NCBI GenBank assembly: GCA_002943765.1
Contig: PQWQ01000005.1
Coordinates: 186,001-250,000 of the forward strand
DNA length: 64,000 nucleotides
DNA from: Psoroptes ovis
Taxonomy: Eukaryota; Arthropoda; Arachnida; Sarcoptiformes; Psoroptidae
Reading direction: 5' to 3'
Position numbers and translations under genes: made by a program. Below, one piece after another: positions 24,493-37,400 of this stretch (positions are counted from its first letter, which is position 1; the number at the start of each line of letters is the position of its first letter). Below the pieces are notes generated by a model. It worked only from the letters and a program-made list of their open reading frames with translations. It was not told the DNA's origin and did no database searches.

Positions 24493-25572
24493 ATGTCTGG
24501 AACATATGATCGTCCAATGACACATCAAGAATATTTGAAAATAAAATATTCATCCCAACAAGATTATGAAAAATCAGTGCGAAGAAAAAAATCGAAAAAA
24601 TCTGCTGCTGTAAATGTTAAAAAACCATGGTAAGTTTAATTTATTTGAATAAATATGATTTCAAATAAGAATTATTATTTTCTGATTGATAGTGTGACCA
24701 TAATTGATGAAGACGTTGATCATAGACAATTGAAACGTTATGATAGTGATGAAGAAGAATTATATTTTGGCACCAAAGAAGAGAAGCCAGTAATAACCGA
24801 TATAATTGATGAACGTCCACGACATTTGCAGAAAGCAGATTCAGTGAGTGGCAAATGGAAAGCAATTGGTGATGATGATGATAATAATAATAACAATGAT
24901 GATGATAATCAAGCGAACATTAGTCAAAATGCAAAGAAAACGATGGCCGGTAAAAAAGCTGGTCTGTCAGATGCTAAAGAACTTAAAAAAGAATTAGCTG
25001 AATTGAAAAAGAAGAATGAACAATTAATCAATCGATTAAGTGATGATATTTCGGGCCGAAATGCTCAAACAGTATTTCGAGATCGTCAAACGGGTAAAAT
25101 ACGTGAATTGGAAAAAGAATTGAAAGAACAACAAGAAAAGAATGAAAAAGAAATGCAGAAACAAGCGGCCAAAAATGCTGTTTATGATCGTTGGTCAAAA
25201 GGTGTTGTACAACATGAAAAACAATTGGAGCAGCTGGAATCTGATTTACATGAAATGTCAAAACCATTGGCCAGATATAAAGATGATGAAGATTTAGATG
25301 AATTGTTGCGTGCACAAGATCGTGAAGATGATCCAATGCTTGCTGAAATCCGAAAAAAACGGGAAAATGAAAAAAGTAAAGATCCCGATCACAAACAATA
25401 TCCCAAATACAAAGGACCACCAGCACCATTGAATCGATTCAACATACAACCCGGGTATCGTTGGGACGGTGTTAATCGTTCGAATGGTTATGAAGAAAAA
25501 TATTTTGCCAAACAAGCTGATCGTGAAGCAATGCAAGAAGAATCATATCATTGGAGTGTCCAAGACATGTAA
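24493..25572 (+). CDS. BUD13: BUD13 homologue, pre-mRNA splicing RES complex
   Basis: Two exons, 24493-24629 and 24693-25572, joined in phase 2, for 338 residues. BUD13 is a subunit of the retention-and-splicing (RES) complex of the activated spliceosome. The N-terminus (MTHQEYLKIKYSS) has the usual short start. The middle is charged with acidic runs and a long Lys/Glu-rich helix (about 150-230). The diagnostic C-terminal domain is intact: PKYKGPPAPLNRFNIQPGYRWDGVNRSNGYE-type sequence ending in YHWSVQDM. The protein is shorter than vertebrate BUD13 because the repetitive middle is reduced. Confidence 0.95.
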
Positions 25573-26171
25573 ATCCAGAGCCCTAATGTCATTGCCTTAC
25601 TTTTATCGAGTCAAAAGATAATCGATTGTTAATCATTTGTAAATAGTCATTGAATTTCATTGTCAATTGAAACTGGAATTTTTTGAATTTTTGCTCATAC
25701 CACACTACCATCTATCGAGACAAGGCACAAATCATTTATAATAGCTCATACTTGTGATTATATATAGCTATAGCCTCAATGAACATTTTGTCAAATATAT
25801 CATCACCTTAACTCATCATATTGTAAAGTTGATAATAAACCAAACGAAAAGCATTTAAATTATTATTAAGATTGAATTTAAATAAATAAATATCAATTGT
25901 GTGTATGACAAATATACCACTACTGTATTGATAAAAGCTATATAAATACATTTAATTCTAATCTAAATAACGGATATATATCGTCAAAATAGTATATCAC
26001 ATAAAGTATTGCTGTCTATAGACTATAGTTTTTAACTCTTAGTTAAATTAAATCAATCAATTTTGACTGCTTAACATAAGTAATAATAGATATTTTTTCA
26101 ATTAATAATAACTCCCAATTTCGTACTTGATCATCGAATTAATTGACCAAAATTAATAATTAAAATTAATC
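25573..26171. other. BUD13 3'UTR and V-ATPase A promoter region
   Basis: No coding exon. An AATAAA at about 25834 may be the BUD13 polyadenylation signal. Confidence 0.5.
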
Positions 26172-28354
26172 ATGGTAAGCTTCAATTGAATGTGTGTGGT
26201 TCGCATTTGATTAAATTCATTTTTTCTTTTGGTCAAAAGTCAACTGAAATTGATTTGGCCAACAGTTTAGCAAAGCTAGATGATGCTAAAGAATCACATT
26301 ATGGTTATGTATATGCTGTATCTGGACCGGTTGTCACAGCCGAAAAAATGTCCGGTGCTGCCATGTATGAATTGGTACGTGTCGGTCATCATGAATTGGT
26401 CGGTGAAATTATTCGTCTTGAAGGTGATATGGCGACCATTCAAGTTTATGAAGAAACATGTACGTTTTCAGTTGAATCAATTAATTAAATGTTAATTAAT
26501 GTTGATTTCAATTGCAAATTGCAGCCGGTGTAACTGTTGGTGATCCAGTACTGCGAACTGGTAAACCATTATCAGTTGAACTTGGTCCTGGTATTATGAG
26601 CAGCATATTTGATGGCATTCAACGTCCATTGAAAGAAATTCATTTGACTACGAATAGTATTTACATACCAAAAGGTGTCAATACAACTGCATTGAATCGT
26701 TCGATTCGATGGGATTTTATGCCACAAAATGTTCGTGTTGGTTCAAACATAACCGGTGGCGATATATTCGGTGTGGTACAAGAAAACACGCTAATCAAAC
26801 ATAAAATTCTTTTGCCACCTAAAGCACGTGGTATTGTCACTTATATTGCTGAACCTGGTAGCTATGATTTGAATGTAAGTTCTCTGCTTAACAAGTTTAA
26901 TCGAATGTATTTGATCAATTTTGTGAATTTGTTGCAGGATGTTGTATTGGAAACTGATTTTGATGGACAGAAAACTAAATATACCATGTTACAAATATGG
27001 CCTGTACGGCAAATGCGTCCTACAGCTGAAAAACTGGCAGCCAATTATCCTCTATTGACTGGCCAACGTGTACTCGATGCGCTATTTCCATGTGTTCAAG
27101 GTGGTACAACTGCCATTCCCGGTGCTTTTGGTTGCGGTAAAACTGTCATTTCGCAAGCACTTTCGAAATATTCGAACAGTGATGTCATTATTTATGTTGG
27201 TTGTGGTGAACGTGGTAACGAAATGGCTGAAGTATTAAGAGATTTTCCTCAGCTAACCGTTGAAATCGATGGCAAAACTGAATCAATCATGAAACGAACA
27301 ACACTGGTGGCCAACACATCAAACATGCCTGTGGCTGCTCGTGAAGCATCAATTTATACCGGTATCACTTTGGCGGAATATTTTCGTGATATGGGTTACA
27401 ATGTTTCCATGATGGCCGATTCTACATCACGTTGGGCCGAAGCTTTACGTGAGATTTCTGGTCGTTTGGCTGAAATGCCTGCCGATTCTGGTTATCCAGC
27501 TTATTTATCTGCACGTTTAGCTTCATTCTATGAACGTGCTGGCCGGGTCAAATGTATTGGCAATCCATCACGTGAAGGTTCAGTATCGATTGTTGGTGCT
27601 GTTTCACCGCCAGGTGGTGATTTCTCTGACCCGGTCACATCGGCAACATTGGGCATAGTGCAAGTGTTTTGGGGTTTAGACAAAAAATTAGCTCAACGTA
27701 AACATTTCCCATCAATCAATTGGTTGATATCATATTCTAAATATATGCGTGCATTGGATGATTTCTATGAATGTAATCATCCAGAATTTGTTCCGTTACG
27801 TACCAAAGTGAGTACTTAATCAAACTGAATTGAAATTGACAAATTTGATGATTTCGAATTTCGATTTAGTGTTCAAGAATTTTGCAAGAAGAAGAAGATT
27901 TATCCGAAATCGTACAATTGGTCGGTAAAGCTTCGTTGGCCGAAACGGACAAAATCACTTTGGAAGTGGCTAAAATAATCAAAGAAGATTTTCTACAACA
28001 AAATGGTTACACACCGTATGATCGTTTTTGTCCATTCTATAAAACAGTTGGCATGATGAAAAATATGATTGCATTCTATGATTTGGCCAAAAATGCTGTC
28101 GACGTCAATAAAGGTGATAATCGTGTTACATATGCTATGATCAAAGAAGCGATGGGCGATATTATGTATCAATTAAGTTCGATGAAATTCAAAGTAAGAT
28201 TAAGAAACTGATTTTGAAATTTAATATTCATTTTAATTGATTTTAATCTCAATTGCATTAGGATCCTGTCAAACTGGGTGAAGCAAAAATAAAAAAAGAT
28301 TTCGAAGAATTATATGAAAATATGCAACAAGCATTTAGAAATCTAGAAGAATAA
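26172..28354 (+). CDS. ATP6V1A: V-type proton ATPase catalytic subunit A
   Basis: Six exons: 26172-26174, 26240-26459, 26525-26874, 26938-27807, 27870-28193, 28262-28354. They give 619 residues, the usual length for the family. Subunit A is the ATP-hydrolysing subunit of the peripheral V1 sector. Seen: the N-terminal barrel, the Walker A motif GAFGCGKT at about 253-260, the GERGNEMAEVL segment, the SMMADSTSRWAEALRE segment, and the C-terminal MQQAFRNLEE. The first coding exon is only the ATG, followed directly by a GTAAGC donor; the second exon then starts STEIDLANSL. All five introns are 60-70 bp. Codon use is richer in G and C at third positions than in neighbouring genes, as expected for a highly expressed gene. 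Confidence 0.97.
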
Positions 28355-29989
28355 TCATTCCATTTTGAACATTTTAATTGAGGCAGCAATCCGTATTCCA
28401 ATTATTATATGGGCCAATTTCAACAAATTTTTCAGATTAAGTGTGCTTTATTTAAATGAATTGTATTATTATTTTATTGCATTCTTATTATAATCGGGAA
28501 CGTTTTCATTGATTCATCAATTTTGAATTAGTTATTCCATTTGTTATTGTTATTTATCCCAGATTAAACTCCAAAATTGTAAATTATTTGTTTTTGATCC
28601 GATTAGAAATTGATATAGTACTTGGAAATTTTTGAAAATTTTGAAAAAATCTAAGGCTATAGTACGTGGAAATTTTTATATATTATGAAAAAATCTAAGG
28701 CTATCCATCGTCAAAATTTTTCAAAAAATCGAAAAAATCTAAGGCTATCCATCGTCAAAATTTTCGAAAATTTCGAAAAAATCTAAGGCTATCCATCGAT
28801 GAAATTTTTCAAAAAATCGAAAAAATCTAAGGCTATCCATCGATGAAATTTTTCAAAAAATCGAAAAAATCTAAGGCTATCCATCGATGAAATTTTTCAA
28901 AAAATCGAAAAAATCTAAGGCTATCCATCGATGAAATTTTTCAAAAAATCGAAAAAATCTAAGGCTATCCATCGATGAAATTTTTCAAAAAATCGAAAAA
29001 ATCTAAGGCTATCCATCGATGAAATTTTTCAAAAAATCGAAAAAATCTAAGGCTATCCATCGATGAAATTTTTCAAAAAATCGAAAAAATCTAAGGCTAT
29101 CCATCGATGAAATTTTTGAATTTTTCGAAAAAATCTAAGGCTATCCATCGATGAAATTTTTCAAAAAATCGAAAAAATCTAAGGCTATCCATCGATGAAA
29201 TTTTTCAAAAAATCGAAAAAATCTAAGGCTATCCATCGATGAAATTTTTCAAAAAATCGAAAAAATCTAAGGCTATCCATCGATGAAATTTTTCAAAAAA
29301 TCGAAAAAATCTAAGGCTATCCATCGATGAAATTTTTCAAAAAATCGAAAAAATCTAAGGCTATCCATCGATGAAATTTTTCAAAAAATCGAAAAAATCT
29401 AAGGCTATCCATCGTCAAAATTTTTCAAAAAATCGAAAAAATCTAAGGCTATACATCGCCATCTTTTTTCAAAAAATCGAAAAAATCTAAGGCTATACAT
29501 CGACAAAATTTTCAAAAATTTCGAAAAAATCCATTTCGACAATGATTTTTCATATATTATTTAGCTCAAATCATTAGCGCAATCACATTCGCATAGCGCA
29601 ATTCATCAAATCACTTCCGATTTGAAATTGATCAAACAAATTGATGATTATTTATCATACGATGCCTAGATACGACAGGTTCATCTGAGTCATTGCAATG
29701 AATAATTGTATCGATCCTCTAATAATTAAATATAAAGGCATGCGGTGCAAGATTTCCATGACAATCTCTTCTATAGTGCACCGCCAGTTATTAAAATGTT
29801 TATTTTTGCTTATTTCAAAAGCGATTAATATTATCTCTGGTTGTTATTATTATTTCATGGTATCTTTTATATATTTTTTTGAGATTCATCATTTCGTTTT
29901 TGAGATTTCTTTGATGTGTGATCAAAACACAAGCAAATCACATATATTTTTATTGGACAAATTTTGTGATAACATCAATCAATCGAAAC
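28355..29989. other. Spacer dominated by a 44-bp tandem repeat
   Basis: V-ATPase 3'UTR, then the tandem array described separately (28630-29535), then about 450 bp of AT-rich DNA before the small membrane-protein gene. An ATG frame at 29698 runs 138 codons out of frame with that gene and looks fortuitous. Confidence 0.6.
28630..29535. repeat. 44-bp minisatellite, about 20 units
   Basis: Tandem units carrying AATCTAAGGCTATCCATCGA followed by a GAAATTTTTC / AAAAAATCG segment. The central units (about 28790-29400) are nearly identical at a 44-bp period, while the outer units diverge (for example CCATCGTC or ACATCGCC variants, and TAGTACGTGG at the left edge). That is the pattern expected of unequal crossing-over with homogenised centre and decayed ends. 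Each unit contains ATCGAT and a short A/T inverted repeat. Confidence 0.95.
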
Positions 29990-30533
29990 ATGGCCATTTC
30001 AATTATCCTAATTGTTTTGTTAACAACATTTCCATCAATGAATTTTTCATTCGACTCATTGGCTGCAAGAAGAATCGGCCGATTAAGTGGACAATGTTCC
30101 TTAGATCAACGTGAACGATTTGATCGTTGCCAATCAGATGCTCGTTATGATTGGGATATTGTCGAAACTGATCTTGTAAGTATATGAAACATAACCTTTT
30201 CGAATTCGAATTCCATTTAAAACATTCGAAATTCCAAAACAGTTCACTGATACTAGAAAATTTTGCTGTTTCGTTTGGGATACGTTGAATTGTGAGGTAA
30301 AAATTGCAGAACGTTGTGATGCAAGTTATGCTCGTCAATTATCATATGAAACCGAACAAGCATATGGTGCCCTATGTGAATATTATTATCGCCATTCACC
30401 ACTTTGTTTTCTACGATGGTGGTCAGCATTGTTGATCATATTGGCTCTGATCATTATCATTGCTATGGTTGCATTTATATTTTATCGTAAAAAACAATCG
30501 AAATTTTCTCGTGAATATACGGCCAATTATTGA
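29990..30533 (+). CDS. Cysteine-rich type I membrane protein, CC-F-x-W family member A
   Basis: Two exons, 29990-30175 and 30243-30533, phase 0, for 158 residues. A signal peptide (about 1-25) is followed by an extracellular part with cysteines spaced C-x(11)-C ... CC-x(8)-C-x(8)-C ... C-x(9)-C. The core reads RKFCCFVWDTLNCEVKIAERC. A transmembrane helix (about 124-148, WWSALLIILALIIIIAMVAF) and a short basic tail follow. The same cysteine signature recurs in four minus-strand genes at 48-58 kb. The intron sits seven residues before CC, exactly as in the gene at 48525. Function is unknown; topology suggests a small surface receptor or ligand. Confidence 0.8.
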
Positions 30534-30694
30534 TCGAATTGAATTGAATTCGATTGATTTGATTCGATTCGATTCGAATAATAATAAGGTCATGAAACAC
30601 ATCATTGTTGTACATATGTAATCATTTAAATTTATTTATTTTTTTAATTGATTAAATTATATTTTTAATTGCAATTCGAATCATTTGAATTCTT

Positions 30695-32545
30695 TCATTT
30701 ATGTATATGACTTTCGATCCATTGACGATAATGTGATACCGATGTATAAATGCCAGGAAAATCTGGCTGCGCACAACGATAACCGAACGAAACGATACCG
30801 ATTTGATAATGAATACCGCCGATTTGAATGGTCAATGGGCCACCAGAATCACCTTGACAAGCATCTTTGACGCCTTGTTCGTAGCCGGCACAAATTAATG
30901 TACGTCCGATACCGTAACGAAATTTGGTATCGGCATGTGCCAGGCGCCGATAGTGTTTATCACAGAATTGATTTTCAATAACTTTGATGTCGACTGCTTG
31001 TAGAAAATCGGATTGTTTTCCTTCGAAACCAGAATCACCATAACCAGATACAGTAGCTTTTAAACCAACCATATTTTGCGCGTACATTCGAGTGGTGGCC
31101 AAACATACTGGTTGCACAAAACTACTAAATCGAACAGGATGCATCAATTCAAGCAGGGCGATATCATGATAAATAACAGGTGGTTTGTAACCAGGATGAA
31201 TTATAACACTTTTAACTGGGATTGCTGGTCCTTCGTGTATGACATTACTACCATAACGGATGTAAAACCAGTCGGATAATCTGCTAGATTAATGGAATGA
31301 ATAATAATTAGTGGCAATTATTCACTATGAATGAAAATAATAGCATACTTTGCATTGTTGAAACAATGTGCTGCAGTCAGTACAAAACGATCCGAAATCA
31401 ATGATCCACCACAGGTAAATGTATCACGTGAATAAATGGAAACAATCCATGGTATTTCCCCATTGGCGACCGATACACCAGACACAATTCGTGGTGAATG
31501 TGCTCGGGTATTACGTTGTTTGTTTGTTTGATTCGATAGTATTGGCTGAAATTCTTTATTTGATTCTAGATCGCTAGCACGACGATCAGGGATTTCAAAC
31601 ACATATCGAATCACATGTAAACGTCGGTGGTTATTGTTGAACATTGTTCGGCCACAGTGATGTTGATTGTTGTGTTGAGGATGAAGAACCAATGAATTGT
31701 GCATCAATGTCAACGGATTCGATACCAGATTCCAAAATGGTGTCATCGATGATTGTTCAATATGATGAAAGCCTAAAGCCAAATGTTTGGCCCATTGTTT
31801 TTCGATATCAGCTTCAGTGGTTAAATCTTTGATCGTTGCCGAATGTCGTTTTTCACAACATAATTTAATCGGTATTCGAGCACCAGTCAATGGATGATGT
31901 GACCATTTACAGAGGCTGAATGCACTACGTTTCGGTTCACGTTTAAGGCAAACAGGCGGTGAACGACATTCACCGATCGTACCATTTATGGTTTCACATT
32001 CACCGGATTCCATATTATTTGGATTTTCGGCCTCATCATCATCACTGTTATCGATGGTTTCGGTCGGTGGATTATAATCAAAATAAGGCCTATCTGTTTC
32101 ATCATAATCATTGAATTTTTCTACATTTAAGCTCGTGACCACTGGAGTATTGGGTTTATTAGTATTCGAGCTTGATTCTTTGTCGATTTCATTCGTTTTC
32201 GAATGTGTTGCGATTATGCCATTATTTTCCGATTCCAGCTTGTGGATGAATGGATCCAATTGCTGCGTAGCTGATTTATCGAATGTTTCGACAATCGATT
32301 CAAAAATCGAAATTAATGAAGATGGCCACATAGATTCAGAGCTTTTGGTTTCGTCAGAATGTTCATTATGTTCGAACAAATCTGAATCAATACAGCTACA
32401 GATGGATGCTGCTGGTAAAAAGTAACATAAAAGAATAATCAATAAAGGGGTCAATCAAATAATTAAATTTTAATTACATACACAAAATGATCAATAATAC
32501 ATTTAATAGTAGAATCAATATCGTTGAATTGATCAAAATTTTCAT
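30695..32545 (-). CDS. CLIP-domain trypsin-like serine protease
   Basis: Three exons on the minus strand: 32482-32545, 31349-32411, 30695-31283, for 571 residues. Exon 1 encodes a signal peptide (MKILINSTILILLL...). A polar acidic region follows, then a six-cysteine CLIP domain at about 155-205 (C-x9-C-x5-C ... C ... CC). The protease domain begins at IVSG (about residue 330) after a SPR activation site. Catalytic triad: TAAHC, HDIALLE and GDSGGP. The Asp before the catalytic Ser (DACQGDSGG) predicts trypsin-like specificity. CLIP proteases act in extracellular cascades such as clotting, melanisation and Toll activation; the exact pathway is not shown. Both acceptor sites are tandem NAG-NAG pairs, so isoforms differing by one residue are possible. 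Confidence 0.92.
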
Positions 32546-32842
32546 ATTTTTTTTGTGAATATCAAACTGGATTTATTTTTTTAATCAAAACATTAATCAA
32601 TCGATCGATGATCGTCGTTGTTGTTGTTGTTGTGGTTATTGATTGATTGATCAATGATGATTGGTCACACTAATTCGATACACTCAATTTGTCTGACAAT
32701 CTCATTGGACATACGATTTTCGTTGTTTGCTGATCAATAATGTTTATGTTTTTGAAGGTATGCACATGTCATATTTATGATTTATTTTTTTAGATTTTAA
32801 AAATTTAAAAAATAAATAAATCAAATTTGACAGTGTTTCTGT
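32546..32842. other. Short spacer
   Basis: 297 bp containing the serine-protease promoter side and the 3' flank of the four-TM gene. A GTTGTTGTTGTTG microsatellite lies at about 32616. Nothing else seen. Confidence 0.5.
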
Positions 32843-33772
32843 TCAATAATTTCGTTTGATTGGCAATAATTTTGGCCAATCATTTTGTGAATTATTCGAA
32901 TTTATCATCATCATTGGTTGTACACGATTTATTCGATCTGAATCTGGCGATGATTTACTAAATTTACTGTTCATATGTGTTGATCGATTAACCATCATTG
33001 GTATTTTCACTGATCTATAATCTTTGAAATTATTGCTGCTGTTGATGTTTTGATTTATTTGTTTTGATAATTCGTGATTGATGAAACATTCTTGCCGCTG
33101 TAATTGTATCATTTGATTGTTTGACAGCTCCATTGATCGTAACAATGACATTAAGAAAAGCATAATTCGAAATATCAGAACGATCACCATACGTACATTG
33201 ACCATTGAAAGAGTTAATAAAAATATTAATTGAATAAAAACAATAACCAAATGGAGGGTTAACCATGAATGATTGGCCCATACATAAGCAAAAAAACCAT
33301 TCAAATGTGACAGGTAGACAATGATGTAAACGGCTAAATTAACAATACTTTGATATGAATAAATTTTATTCACCGTTAATTCAACAAAACTAATCGATTG
33401 ATCAAGACCTTGATTATTCGATTGGCGACTATCGGATTCGTCCATCGTACAATTTGATTCGATTACATCACATTCGAATAAATTATTCGGATCATTATCA
33501 TCATCATTACGTTGTTCGTGCCAAACATACATTGTATCGATATTTCGTACACCAAAATCAACATCAACCATAATGTAAACATAATCATAATAAAACATCC
33601 ATGTATTATTGGTGAAATCAATAATAATCAACATGATAAACATGGTTATAGATTGTCGTAGGAATAAACGAATCAAATCGATACTGAACGATATATGAAA
33701 ATCGAAACGATCACGTACAACATTGATAATGTTGGTGAATAATTTCGAATCGAATAAATTATTCATGATCAT
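32843..33772 (-). CDS. Four-TM membrane protein, family not recognised
   Basis: A single-exon frame of 309 codons from the ATG at 33772. A second ATG lies at 33766. Hydrophobic segments lie at about 38-52, 140-160, 166-188 and 192-215. A long polar acidic loop between the first and second contains two cysteines (FECDVIESNC) and a possible N-glycosylation site. The last 90 residues are polar and Ser/Asn-rich, likely cytosolic. The layout (four TM, a large first loop with cysteines) resembles LAPTM- or claudin-like proteins in topology only; I see no signature motif. It sits between the serine protease and the ligand-gated channel on the same strand. Confidence 0.65.
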   Translation of the reverse strand: MIMNNLFDSKLFTNIINVVRDRFDFHISFSIDLIRLFLRQSITMFIMLIIIDFTNNTWMFYYDYVYIMVDVDFGVRNIDTMYVWHEQRNDDDNDPNNLFECDVIESNCTMDESDSRQSNNQGLDQSISFVELTVNKIYSYQSIVNLAVYIIVYLSHLNGFFAYVWANHSWLTLHLVIVFIQLIFLLTLSMVNVRMVIVLIFRIMLFLMSLLRSMELSNNQMIQLQRQECFINHELSKQINQNINSSNNFKDYRSVKIPMMVNRSTHMNSKFSKSSPDSDRINRVQPMMMINSNNSQNDWPKLLPIKRNY

Positions 33773-34018
33773 TTGCCAATTTTGATCATTTCAACCGAAC
33801 AAACACAAATTCAAAATGACTTTGACGCATTCAAATAACATACAAACACCAACACACAAATGTAGCTATGGTTAATGTTGCTTCATATAAACATATACAT
33901 ACAACACACATTGATTGATTGATTGATCGACATAATATCGATTATTTTCATATGTGGTCAATTGGTGATTTATATAAAATAAATATTTATTTACACAAAT
34001 TTTCTAAAATTAAATATA

Positions 34019-34099
34019 TTAAGTTGTCCAATAAGTTCTTGTCGATTTTCTCGATAATTCCCTACGATATAATCGGCAAAAACTTTTTGGACAACCTAA
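34019..34099. mobile_element. Family-1 element, subtype B
   Basis: TTAAGTTGTCCAATAAG start, TTTTTGGACAACCTAA end, internal CCTACGATATAATCGG. Confidence 0.86.
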
Positions 34100-34338
34100 T
34101 TTTTTCCCTCGTGTGATCATCCATTAATGAATTCTTCCATAATATTTCATCTCGCTCATATGGAAGGTAATTTTCAAAATTTGTATTTAAAGATAAACAT
34201 TAACAAATAAATAAATAATTGAAATTATCCAATAAATATAGATCATTCATAGATATTTCATAAATATAAAATTTCATGTAAAACATCGAATAAATATATT
34301 TTGTTGTGTTTATAAGTGTTTAAATCACATTTGTCATA

Positions 34339-34457
34339 CAGAGTTTTAAGTTTTTATTCAGAGTTTTAAAGTTAATTTTCGTAGTTTTGAATGAAATTTC
34401 AAATTGTAAAATTATGAAATCAAATTTTTAAACTACGAATTAAAACTTTAAACCCTG
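34339..34457. mobile_element. Family-2 element
   Basis: CAGAGTTTTAAG start and CTTTAAACCCTG end, each bordered by TA. Ends about 30 bp from the channel gene stop codon. Confidence 0.82.
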
Positions 34458-34489
34458 TAATCAATATTGCAATTACGATTGATTATTGA

Positions 34490-37400
34490 TTAGCTAATCA
34501 ATTTATAATAAATTAATGCAATCCAATAACCGATTGCAAATAGCACGAATGAAAATGGGAACAAATATCGACTACAATAATCTACTTCGCTCAGCTTTGA
34601 TCTTTGTCCATCATAGCCACCGGCGTTTAAACGATTACGATTCATACGTTGATTACGACTAGATATTTGTCGTCGTAAAGATTGACGAAATCTAGATAAT
34701 CGTCGTGATTTACGACCTGTTGTGGGTATAGGCTTAGCTGATTGCTGTTTATTGCTACTGCTGTTGTTGAATGCTGATTTTCGTTGATGTAATTGATATT
34801 TCGAATTATCATTTTCATTCATTTTTGGTTGCTGCTGATGTTGTTGTTGTTCAATTAATGAAAGGGTTAACTGTAAACGTTGAGCATCCCTTACGGATCG
34901 CTGAGTCGATCGAATCATGTTCAGCGTTTCGGCATATCTTTCAGTTAATATGGTTTCCAATTCTTGCGATGCCTTATGGATTTGTTGTTGAGCTTGTATG
35001 ATACGATCACTGGTCGTTGGTGATGTTATTCGATTTTCTATATTTTGTTCGATTTCATACAAATATTTTAGAAAAATTCAAGGTTTTCTAGGGTCCTTAC
35101 CATTTAGTAAAATATCAGCCGGAAGACTTGATGTTTTCATAGGTGTAACTTGATTATTATTATTATTATTGCTATGATGAATACCTGTTGCTTGTTGATT
35201 TACTGTGGCCGAAATCGGAACACAATTTGTACTGGTTGGATTCGATTTCAATCGATCGAATATTAAAGCATCAATATCGGTATTGGCCATCAACATTGGT
35301 TCTTTCGAATCGAATTCGACTAGTTTCTTGTTGTTGCTATTATTATTATGGTCCACATCAACACCATCACAAACATCATCTAAATCATCATCAAAATTAT
35401 CATAATAATGTGATATAGTATATGCTAATGCATATTCCATTAAAGCTAAGAAGACCATTATTAAGCATACGAATAGCCAAATGTCGACAGCAGTCACATG
35501 ATTACCAGCTTTTTCATAATTGGTCAAAATTTGTGTCATAATAGTCAACGTTGACATAATACCCAACGACATGCGGCCCGGTACGGCTTCAACATCGAAC
35601 CAAAATTGGAGCCAAGATAAAACGACAATCAATGATGATGGTATATACACTGTCAACAGTGAATGAATAATACGTCGTTCGAAAATAAATTCCACATCCA
35701 GCATTGAATAATGATCATTCAACCATGTGATTCGATATTTGCCCGCTGGTCGCTGTACCCGTATATCGAATAATGATGGTGCAAATTCATTGGAATAAAT
35801 TATTTCGTTTCGATTTTCATCCAGTAAATCTGGTTTAGGGCTACCAGAATCGGACAGCCATTTCAGTGAAACTTTACGGACAGGATCAGTGACTATAAGA
35901 TAGAAATAATTAATGAATTGGCCATAATTTCTAATTAAAATATCAAATTCTTGTAACATACATGTACGAATCTTGAAATGACATGAATGTTTGTCCATTG
36001 GATATATTTGAAGATTCATATGACAACGTACTTTGAGTGAATATCTATTTTGTTCAAATAGAATAATAATGATCGTGGTCATTATATGGTATCCAATTAC
36101 ATCATTGATCGAATTTCATTTGATGATAGATTTGTAGAATTAATTAAAATGACAAAAACAGATATTTATAGACAAGATAATTACCTTGATTTACGCAGTA
36201 ACACCAATGATCGATTCATTTCTGGATTTGCCAACAATATCGATGTCGGTGGTAAAAGATGTTCTTTTTCAGTTGAATCTTCAAATATCAACGATGGTGT
36301 CCATATACAGCTAGCCATATTGGCTTCCAACACTGGAATAGGTCCAGATTTTCTTGACCAATATCGTAACGCTGTAGTGTTAAGGCGAGGTTCTTCCCAC
36401 ATTTCGAATAGATATAATTGTATGGAGAAATACTGTAGTAATGGGATTTATTCAAAAAATTCAAAATCGATGCGTCATTTGGCCCCAAATACTTACATTT
36501 TCTGCATCATTTATTCGATCAATATCTAAAATTTCAAGGCCTATGTATACTGGATGAGCTACGGGCAGCAACGAAGAAACCAATTAGTTTTTGATTCAAG
36601 AAATAATTTCCCTTGGTTTCACTTACAATTAGATGGTGGTGAATAAGAATAATGGTAAGGATTTTTCTTATATCCACTGGTGTCTTTAAGATTACGTTCT
36701 CGCTTTTGGCGTACAGCTGGGAAGGGCCATTTTTTCTCAGCATGTTTAATACTGTTTTCATCATTAGAATTCAATGAGAGTCTGGAATACGACGATTTCT
36801 GAGTCGATACCGGATTCCGAATTTTGTCATCTTCAAAGGTCGAAGATGTTGTCGATGATATCGATGATTCTTTGGTATTGTTTCGTTTGGGAAACACTGT
36901 CAAAGGCAACGACGTCGATGATGATGATTCTTTAAGGCTATCATTCGAATTAAGATTTGAAGATGGTAAAGGCGTTGTTGTTACTGCTGATGGATGCGTG
37001 TGCGAATAATGTAAATGATGATTATGATGATGACGATGATTTACATGTGGTGTGGTGATGATAGATGGCGTGTCTTCTTCGTTCATTTCAAATATTGAAC
37101 GAATCATTTTCTTTGATCTATTTAGCGGTTCAATATGGCCATTGGTGAATTGTTGATTATCATTCGATACTACATCATCACCTTCATCATCATCATCATT
37201 GATAACATTGAATATGAATCTATTTCGAATACATCAGAGAAATAGTTAATAGATTACAGCCTTAAAATATGATTTATGAATGAAATAAATAATGAAAGCC
37301 GTCATGAAAGGTTATGTTTTCGGTTGTCCGAAAAGTTCTGGCCGATTTTTATGAGCAACTCTACTGTGATTAAGCCGAATGAAATTTTCGGACAACCTAA

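Larger units (their letters stand above)
33773..34489. other. Spacer with two repeat elements
   Basis: Contains a family-1 element (34019-34099) and a family-2 element (34339-34457), the latter ending about 30 bp from the stop codon of the ligand-gated channel. No coding sequence seen. Confidence 0.6.

Noticed and set aside
28630..29535. Regular repeat spacing considered as a CRISPR-like array
   Set aside because: The units are contiguous tandem copies with no unique spacers, in a eukaryotic genome.
29698..30114. 138-codon plus-strand frame overlapping cysteine-rich member A
   Set aside because: It is out of frame with the signal peptide and cysteine motif of the real gene and lacks a signal peptide or motif.
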